The position numbers were made by a program, and so were the translations under genes. 64,000 bases of DNA from contig JAGYXB010001050.1 of the NCBI GenBank assembly GCA_022495005.1, positions 1,052,246-1,116,245 of the forward strand, written 5' to 3'. This DNA is from Rhyacophila brunnea. Taxonomy: Eukaryota > Arthropoda > Insecta > Trichoptera > Rhyacophilidae. The notes beneath the pieces are model-generated. The model had not been told where the DNA came from and did not search any database. It was given only the letters and a program-made list of their open reading frames with translations. This document shows, one piece after another, positions 35,680 through 47,589 of this stretch; position 1 is the stretch's first letter, and each line of letters begins with the position of its first letter.

Positions 35680-38600
35680 CTGAAAATAAGCATATAGATA
35701 AAAAACAATCGGTATGTGTACCTATGTACGCGCGTTAGAAGTTATACTTCTTTAGCCTATCAAAACAAAAACAAAAATTGTGATTACCTAGATTCTACGA
35801 CTAGCTCTTAATCATCATGTTAAATTACACACGTAAGAAAACGGGCCGCTTATTGAAGCGCCGTTGGTTTATTTCTGTAAATTTTAACTTATATTATTAT
35901 GTATCGTTGTTTTTATTTTTAAAGTAACAACTGCCACTATGACGTTTTGTTTACATAAAGAATTGCAAAAGGCCGACAATAATAAATTCACTGCCTAGGC
36001 AACGGAACAATTCTAAACTTTAGTATTATACTGTATAATCGTCACGATTGCAGTATCATACTGTGGCGTATAGATAGTGCGTTCGGCTGATAACCGAACA
36101 ATCTGTGGTTCAAATCCAATCAAGTGCGTTTTTTTTCTTGTGAAAAAATAAATTATGTGTTACATGTCACAAGCCAAAAATACACTCTGATCTGATTTTC
36201 CAAACGCGATTAAAGAAGTATAACTTCAAAAATTAAATTATAGTTTTTTTCTAACCTTCTCTTAGTACTTCTATGGTATTCTTGTTCATGCTTTGGTTTC
36301 TAATCTTTGTTACTTTTATCCCGACTACGGGATTTGGCTCCTTTCTCGCAGCTACTACTACTGCAATGTGTGATTCTACCGCTTGTGTGTATGACGTGTT
36401 CTCAGGAATCACAACTGAATTTATCACATCATCAAACCTTTGAATTAGAATCCGAGCAAGTTGGGTGTTTTTAAGTAGCAATGAGTTCATTTCTTTCACA
36501 GCTATTGCTAATGTACCCTGTTCTACTGGGGATTCAAGCATTACATTAAATGTACTAATAGCTTTTTCAACCTCTTCGAAATATATCTGAAAGACAAAAA
36601 TAGTATATGCATAAGAAATAATATAAAACATGACCAACATGGCTATTCTAACATATCACCTAACTCCAAAATCATTAAAAAAGGTGATAAATAATATGAT
36701 ACTATGTCGTGTTGAGGCAGTTAATTATCGCGGGAAGTTGACTGTGAGACATGATGTTTTTTTAGCACGGTCACTCATATCCAAGTTAATTATATTAGAA
36801 TAATTATTGGTAATACAGGGATAAGAAAATATTTAAGCTGGTATGTATGCATGTCGTGTGAGACGTTTCTCTTTTTTTTAAGGAACTTGACCAACTTTGT
36901 GTGCTTGCGTACCCAGTACCCCGTTAGTTTCCAATAATTGAATAAATAGAAATTATTTATGCACAAAAAATATTTACAAACAAGAATCAAACATAACCTA
37001 TAATAATTATTTGTCTATCCAACTGTCGATTGTACGTCCATCATCTTCTCTTGCAAAAGGATTCTTTTTGTCAAGAAGCATCCTCCGTTCCAACCTACTA
37101 TAAATAAGTTGAAGCGGGGGCGATGACGCTGCAGACTATAGAGCAGTGTTTCGAAACTGGTGGTCCACGGGCTTTGCTAGGGTCCGCGAGTCACCTAATT
37201 AAATTATGAAAATTCGCCGCCTTGATTGAACAAGGTTCCATCTACCATTTTTTTTAAATCACTGTTTAATGCAGTTTTATTCCCATTTAAGATTCGGTTA
37301 TATCTACATTTAAAACACACTAAAATTGTTAGTATTTCAAGCAATACTATCTAAGTTCCACCTGAATGCATAATTAAAAATACCGCGTGCCTGAAATCGC
37401 AGTCTCTAAAGCGGTTGTTTCTTTCATTCGTTTACACGGATGCATAGGTGTATGTATATCATACAATTTAATATCCCTTGTGAATGAAACAGATGTTGTA
37501 GCATATCTCAGAGAAAGGGAGACATAATTATTATAGTGGTATGATACGTTAGTTCAATTGTCATACAGATTGTTTATATCTGGCACTATTGAGAGGAATT
37601 GAAAACGTTCTTTTCTGTTTCTCTTCGTCACAATACTTCTACGTTAGAAATTATGCGCTTCGTCTGCTTCCGCAAAAATTTACGCATTGTAATGTTCACG
37701 CGATATCGAACACACACTAAATTATTGGCGCGGGGATTGTCATAGCGAGGTAAGTAAATTGAGGGGGGGGGGCGGTTTAGTTTTAGAAACGACCGTGGTA
37801 GCTTAAAACATATTATGTATATTATGATATAGAAGTCGCCCTGTAGTATCGGAATGTGTACCAATTTTTGAATTCGCCGCATCTAAATTCTCAATATGTA
37901 ATTGTCGTACTCTATTTCGCTTCAAAGCAGTTAACGCAATCATTCGCACCCGTGTTGAAAAAACGTCAGTCGGATATCCCGGGATAATTAACTCTCGGAA
38001 TACGATACAGCATAATATTTCTCACTTTATTCATTGATTTAGGAGTTAAGTGATATTTTGTAAGAATGGTGGTCTTCGAACTTCATGTTACCATATGGTT
38101 TTTGTGTTACATAATATATGCTTTAATTCGTACCATGGAGACCGTGTAGAAAATGGCTAATATTGGCAATAGTCAGCTAGTAGTGCAAGTAGTGAGTAAG
38201 CATAGAGAGAATTAAATATAGGATTTTACCTTTGCGGGACACGCCTAGGGGCTGCATGAAATCTCCGTACTATTTTTTAACAATTTTCTCTCTTAATCTC
38301 TAACAACGTCATTTAAAGTTAATGTCAGAGAGCTAGAGTGATATTTGACACTGTATTATTAATTTCATTTAGTAGTTAACTTACCGTGTTATTAAATTCC
38401 CAAAAAAATCCAGTATCATTATCTCCTTTGCAAGTATAGTAGGGTGGGACAGCATTTTCTAAAACAAATATATAAATATGTATTAATTTCTGGTGTTCAA
38501 TGTTCTTCAATTATTATCATTCTGAATTGTCATAGTGAAACATCGAAACAGATTGACCAGAACAGTAATTTACAACCCTTTTTGGTCGGCAAAACCATTA

Positions 38601-41600
38601 GGACATTTTGTAAATCCTTACTTGCCTGAAACATATTATACTTTTATAATCTCCAGATGGGTAAATTACTCAGAGGAATCAGATTATTAGAAAAAAGTGA
38701 AATACGTTCACAGGCGCGCACACAGAAAAATAGTTATGGGGGGTCCATTTTGAAAAAATATCCATTTAGTCGCTGACTTTCACATTTACATCGTTTCTCT
38801 CTCGTACTTTTACAGGTATTTTCCTATATACTCTGCACTTCGAATCTGTCTATAAAAGTCTTTCCTGCATGTACAACTAAGGGCGTTCACCCATGAGTCG
38901 AAACGAGCTGTCGCATCAACAAGTGGTTATCGAATGCGCGTGGTTTAACGGTAATTATTATTAGGATTGTTAGTGTATGTTTGAGTTGTCCGTGCTGTTT
39001 TATCTTATAAACATGTCTCATCGGAATATTAAAGCAAACATTGGATGCCTCAAGTCTCTAAGTGCCCACGGGCCTTTTGTGTCGTAGAATTCCGAGAAGA
39101 CCCACTCTTTCTGTTCCACCTGTTCAGAAGGCTGTTCCATATCGAAATCATCCGAGTTAGGATACTTAGTCATAATTAGGGTATCCAATCTCGGGATCCC
39201 GAACTATTTTCGATACCTATGAATCCCGAGATTGATAAACATAATCCCAAAACTTTAGGGATTCATTTTTTTTTTTATCAATTTTTATGGAAATTAAAAT
39301 AAAAACGAAAATATAACAAGAAAATACTTTTAATAACATAAAACTACTAACATTAGAAATAAACTGAGTTTGAATGAAGTTTGATTTATTACCCGCGTGT
39401 TGCCAATTCATTTTATTTTTTTACATAAATTAATAAAAATGAGAAAAATTATAAGATATTATGTAAACACTAAACACAATATTAACAATAAATGTCTTAA
39501 ATAGTATAAATTTAATTATACTAGATTTATTTTTGACCGATTTCATCAATGTTTTCTGTATATATAAAAATTTAATATGAACAATCAAAAAATGCCAATC
39601 CCGGGATCGTCAAATTGTAATCCCGGGATCAAAATTTTAGCTTGGGATTGAATTCCTTGATAAAGAATAATAAATTAGTTTCCATTTACCTATATTATTA
39701 TTTGTATTTTTTTTGTTTTTGGTGGGGTACAGATGTGCAAACCTCACCCTTTTGTGCAAAGCTGTACACACATCATTATCAAATTTATAATAAATTCCAT
39801 ACCGACAACATTTTATTATTATTTATACCTTAAATAAATACATGAAAATAAAATCTTTAAATACTGCTGTCCATATCGATTAACCGTTCATTAGCGCCGC
39901 AGAAAAACTATATTTTCACGGGATCTACACTCGAATTTTGCATACGACCATGAATTAGCTGCATGGCCCTCACATCTTGACACTGGTCTCCAGGTCAGGA
40001 TCTTTGGCTTTGGCATGGAAACTAATGATTTAAATTTATTCGTAACAGTGATAATATTTTTTTTCCGTTTTACAGACATTTTTCCAGAAAACGATGTTCA
40101 GTAAAAAAATGCTACATTCTCAAATAGTTTATTAACCTTTCCTAATGACTGACGTATTTATTTATGAAGTCCAATATTATGTTCGATTTTTGGGACTAAT
40201 GATTCCAATCCCGGGACCCCGAACTATTTTCGATACCTATGAATCCCGGATTGGTAAACATAATCCCGAAACTTTCGAGATTGATTTTTCTTATCATTTT
40301 TTATGGAAAATAAAATAAAAACCATAATATAACAGAAAAAATACTTTTAATAACAAATAACTAAGATCATTAGAAATAAACTGAGTTTGAATGAAATTTG
40401 ATTATTTTATTACCCATGTGTAAGTTGCCAATTCATTTAATTTTTTTCACATAAATTATTCAAACTGAGAAAGATTGGAAAAAAACAATGCTTCGCACTT
40501 TTAATAAAGTAATTCCACATGATCTCATACTTTTTACGTTATTTGGCTGACTAATTATATTTATGAAGCGGAAAGGCCATAAACCATGATTTACTTTACT
40601 ATTTTAAACCTCGCTAACCCATTCATTAGTCTTTACTCTCAGAAACAGCAATCTCATTTAAAATAAATGTAAACACTAAACACAATATTGATTTTACGAA
40701 ATTTCATAAATGAAAATCGTTTAGATTTATAAATAGTTTAACTTAAATTATAAATTCCACATAATATGTGCGATGCAGGTAACATCCATAAAGTGAATTT
40801 GAGAAAAAGAATAAATAAATCAAAAAACATTTAGTTAGACGTTTCAGCCATTTACACCTTAGTTGTCTTCTTTTTATAGAAATTAAACGATTGCGCATTA
40901 CCAGAATATGCTTTTCTGGAGATTACTTCGGGCATATTATTCAGAATATTGTTTAATTACTTAAATCTTTATTTTTTTTCAAGACAATATTATGTTATTT
41001 TTTATTTTAATTAAAATTGTATTTTATATGTTATCTTTTCATAAATAAATAAAACTGTTTTACTTTCACATTATTATTCATATTACAATATTATTTACTC
41101 CATTAAACCTATGTATTTCCAAGATTGAAAGTATACAATATTAATTATAAATGTCTTAAATAGTATAAATTATAAGTACCTACTAGATTAATTTTTGGCC
41201 GATTTTATCAATGTTATTTGTATATATATAAATTTTATATTAATTATGGAAAAAAATGCCAATCCCGGGACCAGTTCCGGGATCCTGGGATCGTCAAATT
41301 GTTTAATTAGTTATAATACACTTACCTCTATATAACTGTAGGAACTCGCAGTACTGAATACTTCTTTCGTATAAAACATTGTACTCATCTGAAGTGATTG
41401 ACGTTGGAGGTCGTGAATGTATCAGGATAGAATTATTTTGATACACTCTTTTATATGTCGCTGACGGAAAATTTGTTTTTATAACTTCACGAACATTTTC
41501 TTCCGTATGATAAACTCCATTTCTCTCATTGTGTGGAAAATGGAGCAAATATGCTTTCAAATCGTCCAGCAAATTGCAATTTGGGAAAAATAAGATTTTG

Positions 41601-44600
41601 TTTGATTCGTGGTCGAAAATCCTATTTAACATAATGCACCAATAATATCCATTGTCTCTTCCGTATACAATATATTTTGATAACGGATTTATCTGAGAAC
41701 TGTTTTGTGGCATTTCTTTTATTCGTACAGTTGTTTGGTAATAAGTTACAGAGTTAGTAAAACATGTAATCATTGTTCTGTTAACATCAAAGTCTCCTTC
41801 AATTTCCAATATCAGTGTTTCATCACAACGGTCTAAAATGTAAAATAATAATTATAAATTACATGATTTTGAATTACCCTAAAAACGCAACGATTAGAAA
41901 AAAAAACTGCACCAAGTGGGACTCGAATTCACATCTTTGTATTTTCTATAATTAACAATCTAACATTCTTATATTATTATATTTAAACTGACAAATACAC
42001 CATAGATGGTTTAAATTATTGATCTGACACCATCTACTGAGAATCATAACATTTCCACGAACTTACTCACAAAAACTGTCGGATTTAGTTACGTAGATCT
42101 TTGTGGCCCAAAATTTTGACTGTGACATAAAATATATAATGTGGGTTTTACAATACAATAATATAGTTATGTTGTCACATTTTTTTATGCTTTGATTATT
42201 TTTTAAACTGGGATGTCAATATTTCCTAATGATGGAACAACATTGTGTTCTTAATTGAAAAATGCTACATACTACTCTCAAAATTTGTAATATTTTTATT
42301 CGTTCTTTTATTCGCCGCCCTTTTAATATACAATTCATGACCTGCCTTCCCCCACGGGACCTCACTGGAACCAGTCCTAAAATGGGTACTATTTGCATCG
42401 TATTTCAAAAAAATCCATACAATTCGTGTACTTATCAAGATTGGTATCCCGCGTTCTTTAAAAGCCGAGTATTAGTAATATAAGCATATTTAAAGATGAC
42501 TGCAATAAAATACAAGTGATTTCCATCAAAAATTTAATGTTTTAAGAGCACGCGGTAAAAATTAAACGTTTTTGTACAGTGTGTCCATATTTTCATGCCG
42601 AACTGCGTGATTTACTTACATTATTTGGGAAAAAAAAATTTAATTTATGCTTACCAGTGTTGTTGGAGTCGAGATCTTCTTCAACAGAAAGACGCATCGT
42701 TACGTTAGGAAATTTTGGAGAATATTCACATATGAAATTTTGAAACATACGGTCCTCTTCCCATGTATTAAATTGACCCTGTTGCAAACTTATGAAGGAT
42801 AATTCATTCGTAATGCTCCAGTTCAATTTAGGAACCTAAAAAATGTGTTAATATAATTATTTACTTTGAATAAAAACCGAACTATAAAACAATCATAAAA
42901 CAAATAATAATTATTAAGGAATTCTTGTTAATTCTTCTTTAATTGAGTTACATTGATAATGACTCAAAAGTGTTTGTTTTGAAAATAATACCATCAACGA
43001 AGAAGATTTCTCAAATTCACTTTAAATAATATAATAATACTTTTTTGAAAAAGAATTTGGAAACCAAAACAAATGTCGATATCATTTGCGGTCATCGTTT
43101 TTTTTGCGCTTTCCTTCAACTTTTTATATATTTTAGGATATGTCTGTTATGTCAGTAACCCTCATAGAACGTTGGTGGTGGCGGCAATTAAACTATTCTT
43201 ATATAAGAAATATTATCTAAGGTCTGTCGCAAATTGAAAAACGGCTCGACTGAGATATTATCATAAATTAAAACTGAGCACAACATTGCAACTTTCATAA
43301 TATGTGCGCATAGGCAAAACCGTGCTAGGGCAGTGATATCACACCGCCTGCCAAAATGAATGACGGAGTGCGACATTTCTGGATGGTACCTGCGCCGCAT
43401 GGTAGATGAAGATTGTTGCGTGTGACACCAGCTGTCTTTTTTTTTCAAATTAAATGTCGCGTTCCAGCAATGTGCGCGGGGTCCATTATATTAGGTATAT
43501 TATATATGTTTTGTGAATGCCAACAAAATCACATCGATACGTTCGACGTGTTGCAGTTGAGACTAGCTTTGACATGAGACCTGGCTAATAACACCAGCAG
43601 ACTCCCAGACCCAACCAGATTCAACGATCGGGAAGATTCAAATACCAAATCAATCGTGTTGATGTTTAATTTGATAATTTAATTAATTTATTCATAATAT
43701 ACAAACAATTATAGGTAAATCAACAAAATAAATTTAGACAAATTAATAATGAGTTGCGATTGTATTTACAAGGATATTACTATGATTTTGTATTATTATG
43801 GTTTGCTCAAATAATGAAAAAAGTTATTCAGACTTCATTATATAAACGTCAATAAATAGGAATTATTCCAATTCTGTCATGGTTCTAGGGAATGACTTAA
43901 AGATGGCTGAAAGTGGCAGACGGTCGGGCCAGACGGTTGGCCAGTGCATCTGCCAATGTAATTTGAGTTTAATTTTATTAATGACACCGTCGTTGTGTGG
44001 ATATCATATTATAAAACCGGTAACGTGCGGTAACTACTTCTATTTGGAAGTATGCATACATATTATATTGTGACTGTAGAGGATTATTATATTACATGTA
44101 TTGCCAACATAATATCAACAAAATCACATCGACATATTCGACGTATTGCAGTCGAGACGAGTGAAGATGTCATTTCCGGCTAATAATGATGGTGACATTA
44201 TGTGTATAAGATATTATAAAAACTATTAGCTTGCTATGACTTTGTAGGTATGCATACATATAATATTATATACCTGCTATTTGATACAAATTATCTCTTT
44301 TGTAACACAACATACAATACTAAATATTAGTATAGTATGTTGTGTTACAGAATGGCAGTTTTGATACAGGAATTATATAAATATTTAATTATTAATATTA
44401 AAACGGAACCTTGAGAAGAAGTAAATTTAAGTAAGATTAGCACAATACCTTCAAAATGTTATTACTACATAATGTAAATATAAAATTTAAAAGAGATAAT
44501 ATAAAATATTATAGTAGAAACGCTTGAACTAACCTTAGTATAGGGAGTATATGGAATAAACCGCCACTGTCCTCCATCTTTGCCGCCTTTGATTCCAACT

Positions 44601-45313
44601 GGATACTCCGGAAATAATGTTCCGCCAATATCAAAATACTTCGAATAAATATATCCTTGCTGTAGAAGATATCCGGAATCATCCTGGCAGATATCTGCAG
44701 CTTCTGACAAAGTTTTTCCAACATGAGCCGTTTCTTGTCCAATCGTCATATACTTTAAGCATGCAATCACTGGCGATATAAATAGCGATGATTGGGAGGG
44801 ACAAATTTTGAAATTATCCATTTTTTGTAAATGTGGTGAAATTACACAGATACCATGCTTGTTTTTTTTACACCCCACAGCATGAGAGCGACCAGACGTT
44901 ATATTAACAACAGCACACATATCTGGGACATTCTTGGAATTTTCTTCCGTAGTTCCCTGAGGTTCCCAAACCTCATCGAATAATACAACACTGTGCTGGC
45001 TTATAGCAAACGGTTCACCTTCGTAGTATCTTATGTTTTCACTCCAATATAATCTGTATTTCCATGATACATAATATTTTTTTCCTCCCGTAAGATTATA
45101 ATATTCAATAACATCTAACTGGTCATGGTTTATAGGACACACATTATCAACCCTTGAATCTTGCTCATGATAACAAAATTTTGAGTTACGTATAGGAAAT
45201 GGTGAAATAATTCTATGGCAACCTAATGTTATATTAGATTCACTCTGACATGAATTATATAAATAACACAGCACTAACAGAATTATAATTCTAGTCAATC
45301 CTACCAAAGGCAT
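34373..45313 (-). CDS. Receptor gene B: adhesion GPCR with lectin-like ectodomains, six exons, intact
   Basis: Joining 45313-44534, 42835-42655, 41832-41326, 38458-38385, 36586-36256 and 35679-34373 gives an uninterrupted frame of 1059 codons plus TAA. Every junction has AG/GT borders, and phases match (0, 1, 1, 0, 1). Predicted layout: signal peptide 1-24; lectin-like segments at about 30-155 and 156-298, the second ending NFICEYS; a Cys-containing region of unknown type 321-514; GAIN 515-750 with GPS CRCYHLTNFA, cut expected between Leu749 and Thr750; seven helices about 765-1015; short tail. Adhesion GPCRs sit in the plasma membrane, self-cleave at the GPS and signal through G proteins when the ectodomain is engaged. 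Lectin-like domains suggest a glycan or protein ligand (inference). The start was chosen because copy A begins at the same ATG and CACAATG is a fair context. A further in-frame ATG lies eight codons upstream. Confidence 0.88.
36062..36131 (+). other. tRNA-Ile-like sequence (pseudo-tRNA or SINE head) in gene B intron 5
   Basis: A box A-like TAGATAGTGCG is followed by a perfect five-pair anticodon stem TTCGG/CCGAA enclosing CTGATAA (anticodon GAT, Ile). A box B-like GGTTCAAATCC lies near 36107. The T stem and acceptor stem do not pair well, so a functional tRNA is unlikely. Confidence 0.45.
36256..36586 (-). CDS. Gene B exon 5: N-terminal part of GAIN region
   Basis: It reads IYFEEVEKAISTFNVMLESP, then NSLLLKNTQLARILIQRFDD and SHIAVVVAARKEPNPVVGIK. 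The helical first half followed by strand-like segments fits GAIN subdomain A leading into B. Acceptor GTCTTTCAG, donor GAAG/GTTAG in phase 1. Confidence 0.87.
37143..37200 (+). mobile_element. hAT-like terminus in gene B intron 4
   Basis: CAGTGTTTCGAAACTGGTGG resembles the ends of many hAT MITEs. The same end is present in reverse at about 54895-54922 in copy C. A matching opposite end was not found, so this is a remnant older than the inverted duplication. Confidence 0.5.
38385..38458 (-). CDS. Gene B exon 4 (74 bases)
   Basis: It reads ENAVPPYYTCKGDNDTGFFW plus EFNNT and joins exon 3 in phase 1 and exon 5 in phase 0. The equivalent exons in A (9871-9944) and C (52951-53024) have exactly the same length, which strongly supports this short exon. 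Confidence 0.87.
39177..39655. mobile_element. CCCGGG-palindrome element, short copy
   Basis: Starts TAGGGTATCCAATCTCGGGA and contains CCCGAACTATTTTCGATACC. It ends in a cluster of AATCCCGGGAT motifs near 39598-39650. Related copies lie at 40205-41300 and, inverted, at 50525-51612 and 52080-52190. A TAGGG terminus suggests a hAT relative. It does not occur in the corresponding intron of copy A. Confidence 0.65.
40205..41300. mobile_element. CCCGGG-palindrome element, long copy in gene B intron 3
   Basis: Begins with CCAATCCCGGGACCCCGAAC and ends near 41260-41295 with AATCCCGGGACCAGTTCCGG. The interior is AT-rich non-coding. The inverted counterpart lies in copy C at 50525-51612, so the insertion preceded the B/C duplication. 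Confidence 0.7.
41326..41832 (-). CDS. Gene B exon 3: extracellular region of unknown type
   Basis: It encodes about 169 residues starting DRCDETLILEIEGDFDVNRT, with YIVYGRDNGYYWCIMLNRIF in the middle and YERSIQYCEFLQLYR at the end. Six Cys-bearing or sequon positions suggest a secreted fold. I do not recognise the domain. Acceptor TTTTAG, donor AGAG/GTAAGT. Confidence 0.87.
42262..42483 (+). other. Antisense small ORF in gene B intron 2, frame differs from C
   Basis: It starts at the same ATG as the C ORF (MLHTTLK) but a four-base difference shifts it. The frame that encodes the hydrophobic signal-like stretch in C contains a stop here. If the ORF was ever a gene, this copy is broken. Confidence 0.2.
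42655..42835 (-). CDS. Gene B exon 2: end of second lectin-like domain
   Basis: It begins VPKLNWSITNELSF after TTTTTTAG and ends NNT plus one base before GTAAGC. It contains DRMFQNFICEYSPKFPNVTM. The NW and FICEY elements are the conserved end of C-type-lectin-like folds. This exon is missing from copy C. Confidence 0.87.
43465..44200. repeat. Direct repeat pair in gene B intron 1
   Basis: A block of about 90 bases including CAACAAAATCACATCGATAC and the GTTGCAGTTGAGAC region (43520-43600) recurs at 44105-44200 (CAACAAAATCACATCGACAT). Both repeats are present inverted in C (48360-48490, 49125-49205). This may be an insertion with terminal direct repeats. It is absent from copy A intron 1. Confidence 0.65.
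44534..45313 (-). CDS. Gene B exon 1: signal peptide, first lectin-like segment, start of second
   Basis: It encodes 260 residues. MPLVGLTRIIILLVLCYLYN is a clear signal peptide, with cleavage likely after SCQS. FCYHEQ through CKKNKHGICV (about 35-150) resembles a degenerate C-type-lectin-like domain with the final Cys pair. TLSEAADICQDDSGYLL and YPVGIKGGKDGGQWRF begin a second. Several N-glycosylation sequons occur (NIT, NLT). The donor is ACTAAG/GTTAGT, phase 0. Confidence 0.85.
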
Positions 45314-47589
45314 TGTGGAAATATTCTGAAGATACATTCACTAGTTATGTTTTTTTATTGAATTCTTTCATTTCTACGCTGTTAATATTTCGACTAATTT
45401 GTTCAGGAATTCTGCGACGGATGAGCGATTGCCGTAATCGGAAGAAGGTACTCGATAGATTTTCAGTATGTAAAAGTTCTGTGGAAAAACCGTAACTCTG
45501 CTGAATAGACAGTGTGGAGAGGGACACGGAAAAGCTGTTTCTGATGAACCGATGATTAAGGAGGCCAGGTCACATTTTTGGCTATAGCCCAATCAAAGAA
45601 GAAGTTAGATGTCAAGCACTGGTTTGTGTCTGTAAAATAATGTTCAAACAACACTGAGTTAGTTAGAACTCACAAATAAGGTCAGTTCGTTAAATATATT
45701 TATTTATAGAGTTTATAAAAAAGCACCGTGTATTGTGAAATTACTAAAAAAACAATTGTATTAGTCTATCTAACATTGAAAATAAAATAATGGCTAGGTA
45801 TATTATAGCAAATAACATATTTAAATAAAAAATATAATAGGTATTTCTTAATATACATAACATCTACTGATTTTAAAATTGGAAATGTCTTATTGGCCAT
45901 TACATTATGATTATCACACAATATGTGGAGAAGGCTCACAAAAAACATGTTTTCAAAACACAATCCTGATAAAGGGACCAAAACTTCAAAATTGGAAGCT
46001 ATTAAATGATTGACTCAAACAATATGACGTGTAATATTTATTATTATCAGAGATTTTTTTAAAACATTGCAAACCCATGTAATATTATAGATAAAGAAAT
46101 CATTTTAAGATTACATCAATGTCAACTTATCATATAATGAAATTATAACGCCATTTTATATTTAATTCTAAATTTCACAATAGTTTTGGACAAACGTCGT
46201 ATTGCTATCCCATATTTGGAGCATCAGACTGCTCACAGAATTGAATAAAAACGATTTTCACCGAATAAAGGTTTGCATTCTGCAGTAACAGTACATACTA
46301 TTGTGTTAAAAAGAAAAAAACACTTACACACTTAAAAACGACATAAAATATAATAATATAATATATGCATATTATAAGTCCAACGTGAAGTTGATTTAAA
46401 ATAGCCATTGACAGATTAACATCAATACTTACACAGGATTTTGTAGATTTATTTTAGATAATATCCAAACAGTACGTTTACTAGAATGAAGGTATCACAA
46501 CTTGTCCTTGTCACATAACTTTTCACCTGTTACCAAGACTGACAACACCTATGTTTTTCGTAAGCATAATATATTTAACACTCACTTATGAATAATGGCT
46601 AAATCTAAAAATGCGTTCATCGCTTCCCATCAATTTTAAAATAAATAATTATCAATATTATCAGTATTTTATCTGTTACTACGATAACAAGTTCAGATAG
46701 ACGGACCAATTTCTTTTTTTACCTCTTCCAGCCAGAATATTTTCTGTAAAATATAAATCGAGACGAATTTTTCATTTTCGGTCTTCCGGCCAAGAAACTA
46801 TCCTTTTTTTCCCGGGAAATTAAAATTTAATAAATTCCGTTCATTGATGATTTCTCGACAAATAAATGAGTGTTATCGTAATTTAGTAATATTGATCTAG
46901 TTTTTCTAAAAATTCAGAATATTGTGCGTCTTATGCAAGTTTCAATTGGGATCCTGGATACCCTTATTGATACCTTTGGGCATTAAATTGCCTTCTATAG
47001 GTTGGCAGAAAACTATTGGTTGTGATTTAATTTTGATGGAGTGGCTGGCATGTTTGAAACAAAATAGCAGTTTCATGTAGCCAAAATGGTTTTAATTACT
47101 ACAGAGATTTTACATTCTTACATGAAGATTACTGACATGGTTTTATTGGAAACTTAAATTTTAGAAGACAAGAAGCCGGGCACTTGACTTAATATATATA
47201 CTTAAACCACTGGAAACCACAACATATTATTATATAATCACATATATTATAAACTTATCTTGGGATCAATAACATAATATAATAATTGGTGTATTGTAAC
47301 TATCAATTAAGAGAGATAAGTTTACTGGAATCAAAGTAAAAGAATTTATTTTCAAAATTGGCACTCGCGTATTATACCTAAGATACAAATATAATATACT
47401 GTTCTGACTACACAGATGACAAGGTATCGAGAACTAATGAGTAGCCGAGTATCAAAGATGGACATACGCCACTTTTTCCAAACAGTATATTTTGGTTTAT
47501 TATGGTGGTATACCTGTTTATGATATTGATTAACTAAAGAAATGTATCAAAAAGGGACAGTGACTACAAGAATTTACTTATTAAAGTTT
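45314..47589. other. Spacer between inverted arms: upstream region of gene B, no gene
   Basis: The stretch to about 47200 aligns with copy A's upstream flank (19340-23640 and 28970-29770 minus insertions). It therefore contains whatever promoter the family uses. The 5' end and TATA/initiator could not be fixed by eye. The part from 47270 to 47589 matches nothing else here and holds the right-arm junction. Confidence 0.6.

Larger units (their letters stand above)
36256..44945. repeat. Left arm of large inverted duplication (partner 47590-55803)
   Basis: Exons 1 (part), 3, 4 and 5 and introns of gene B, including transposon debris, recur in reverse orientation at 47590-55803. Paired landmarks fall at coordinate sums of about 92,000 throughout. 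Arms differ by deletions (exon 2 region and about 500 bases of intron 4 missing on the right) and a 1.27 kb insertion on the right. Confidence 0.95.

Noticed and set aside
36062..36131. Functional tRNA-Ile gene
   Set aside because: Good anticodon arm, but acceptor and T stems do not pair; kept only as a tRNA-like remnant.
38440..38630. Plus-strand 61-codon ORF across exon 4 of gene B
   Set aside because: Overlaps a splice-supported exon on the other strand and has no domain.
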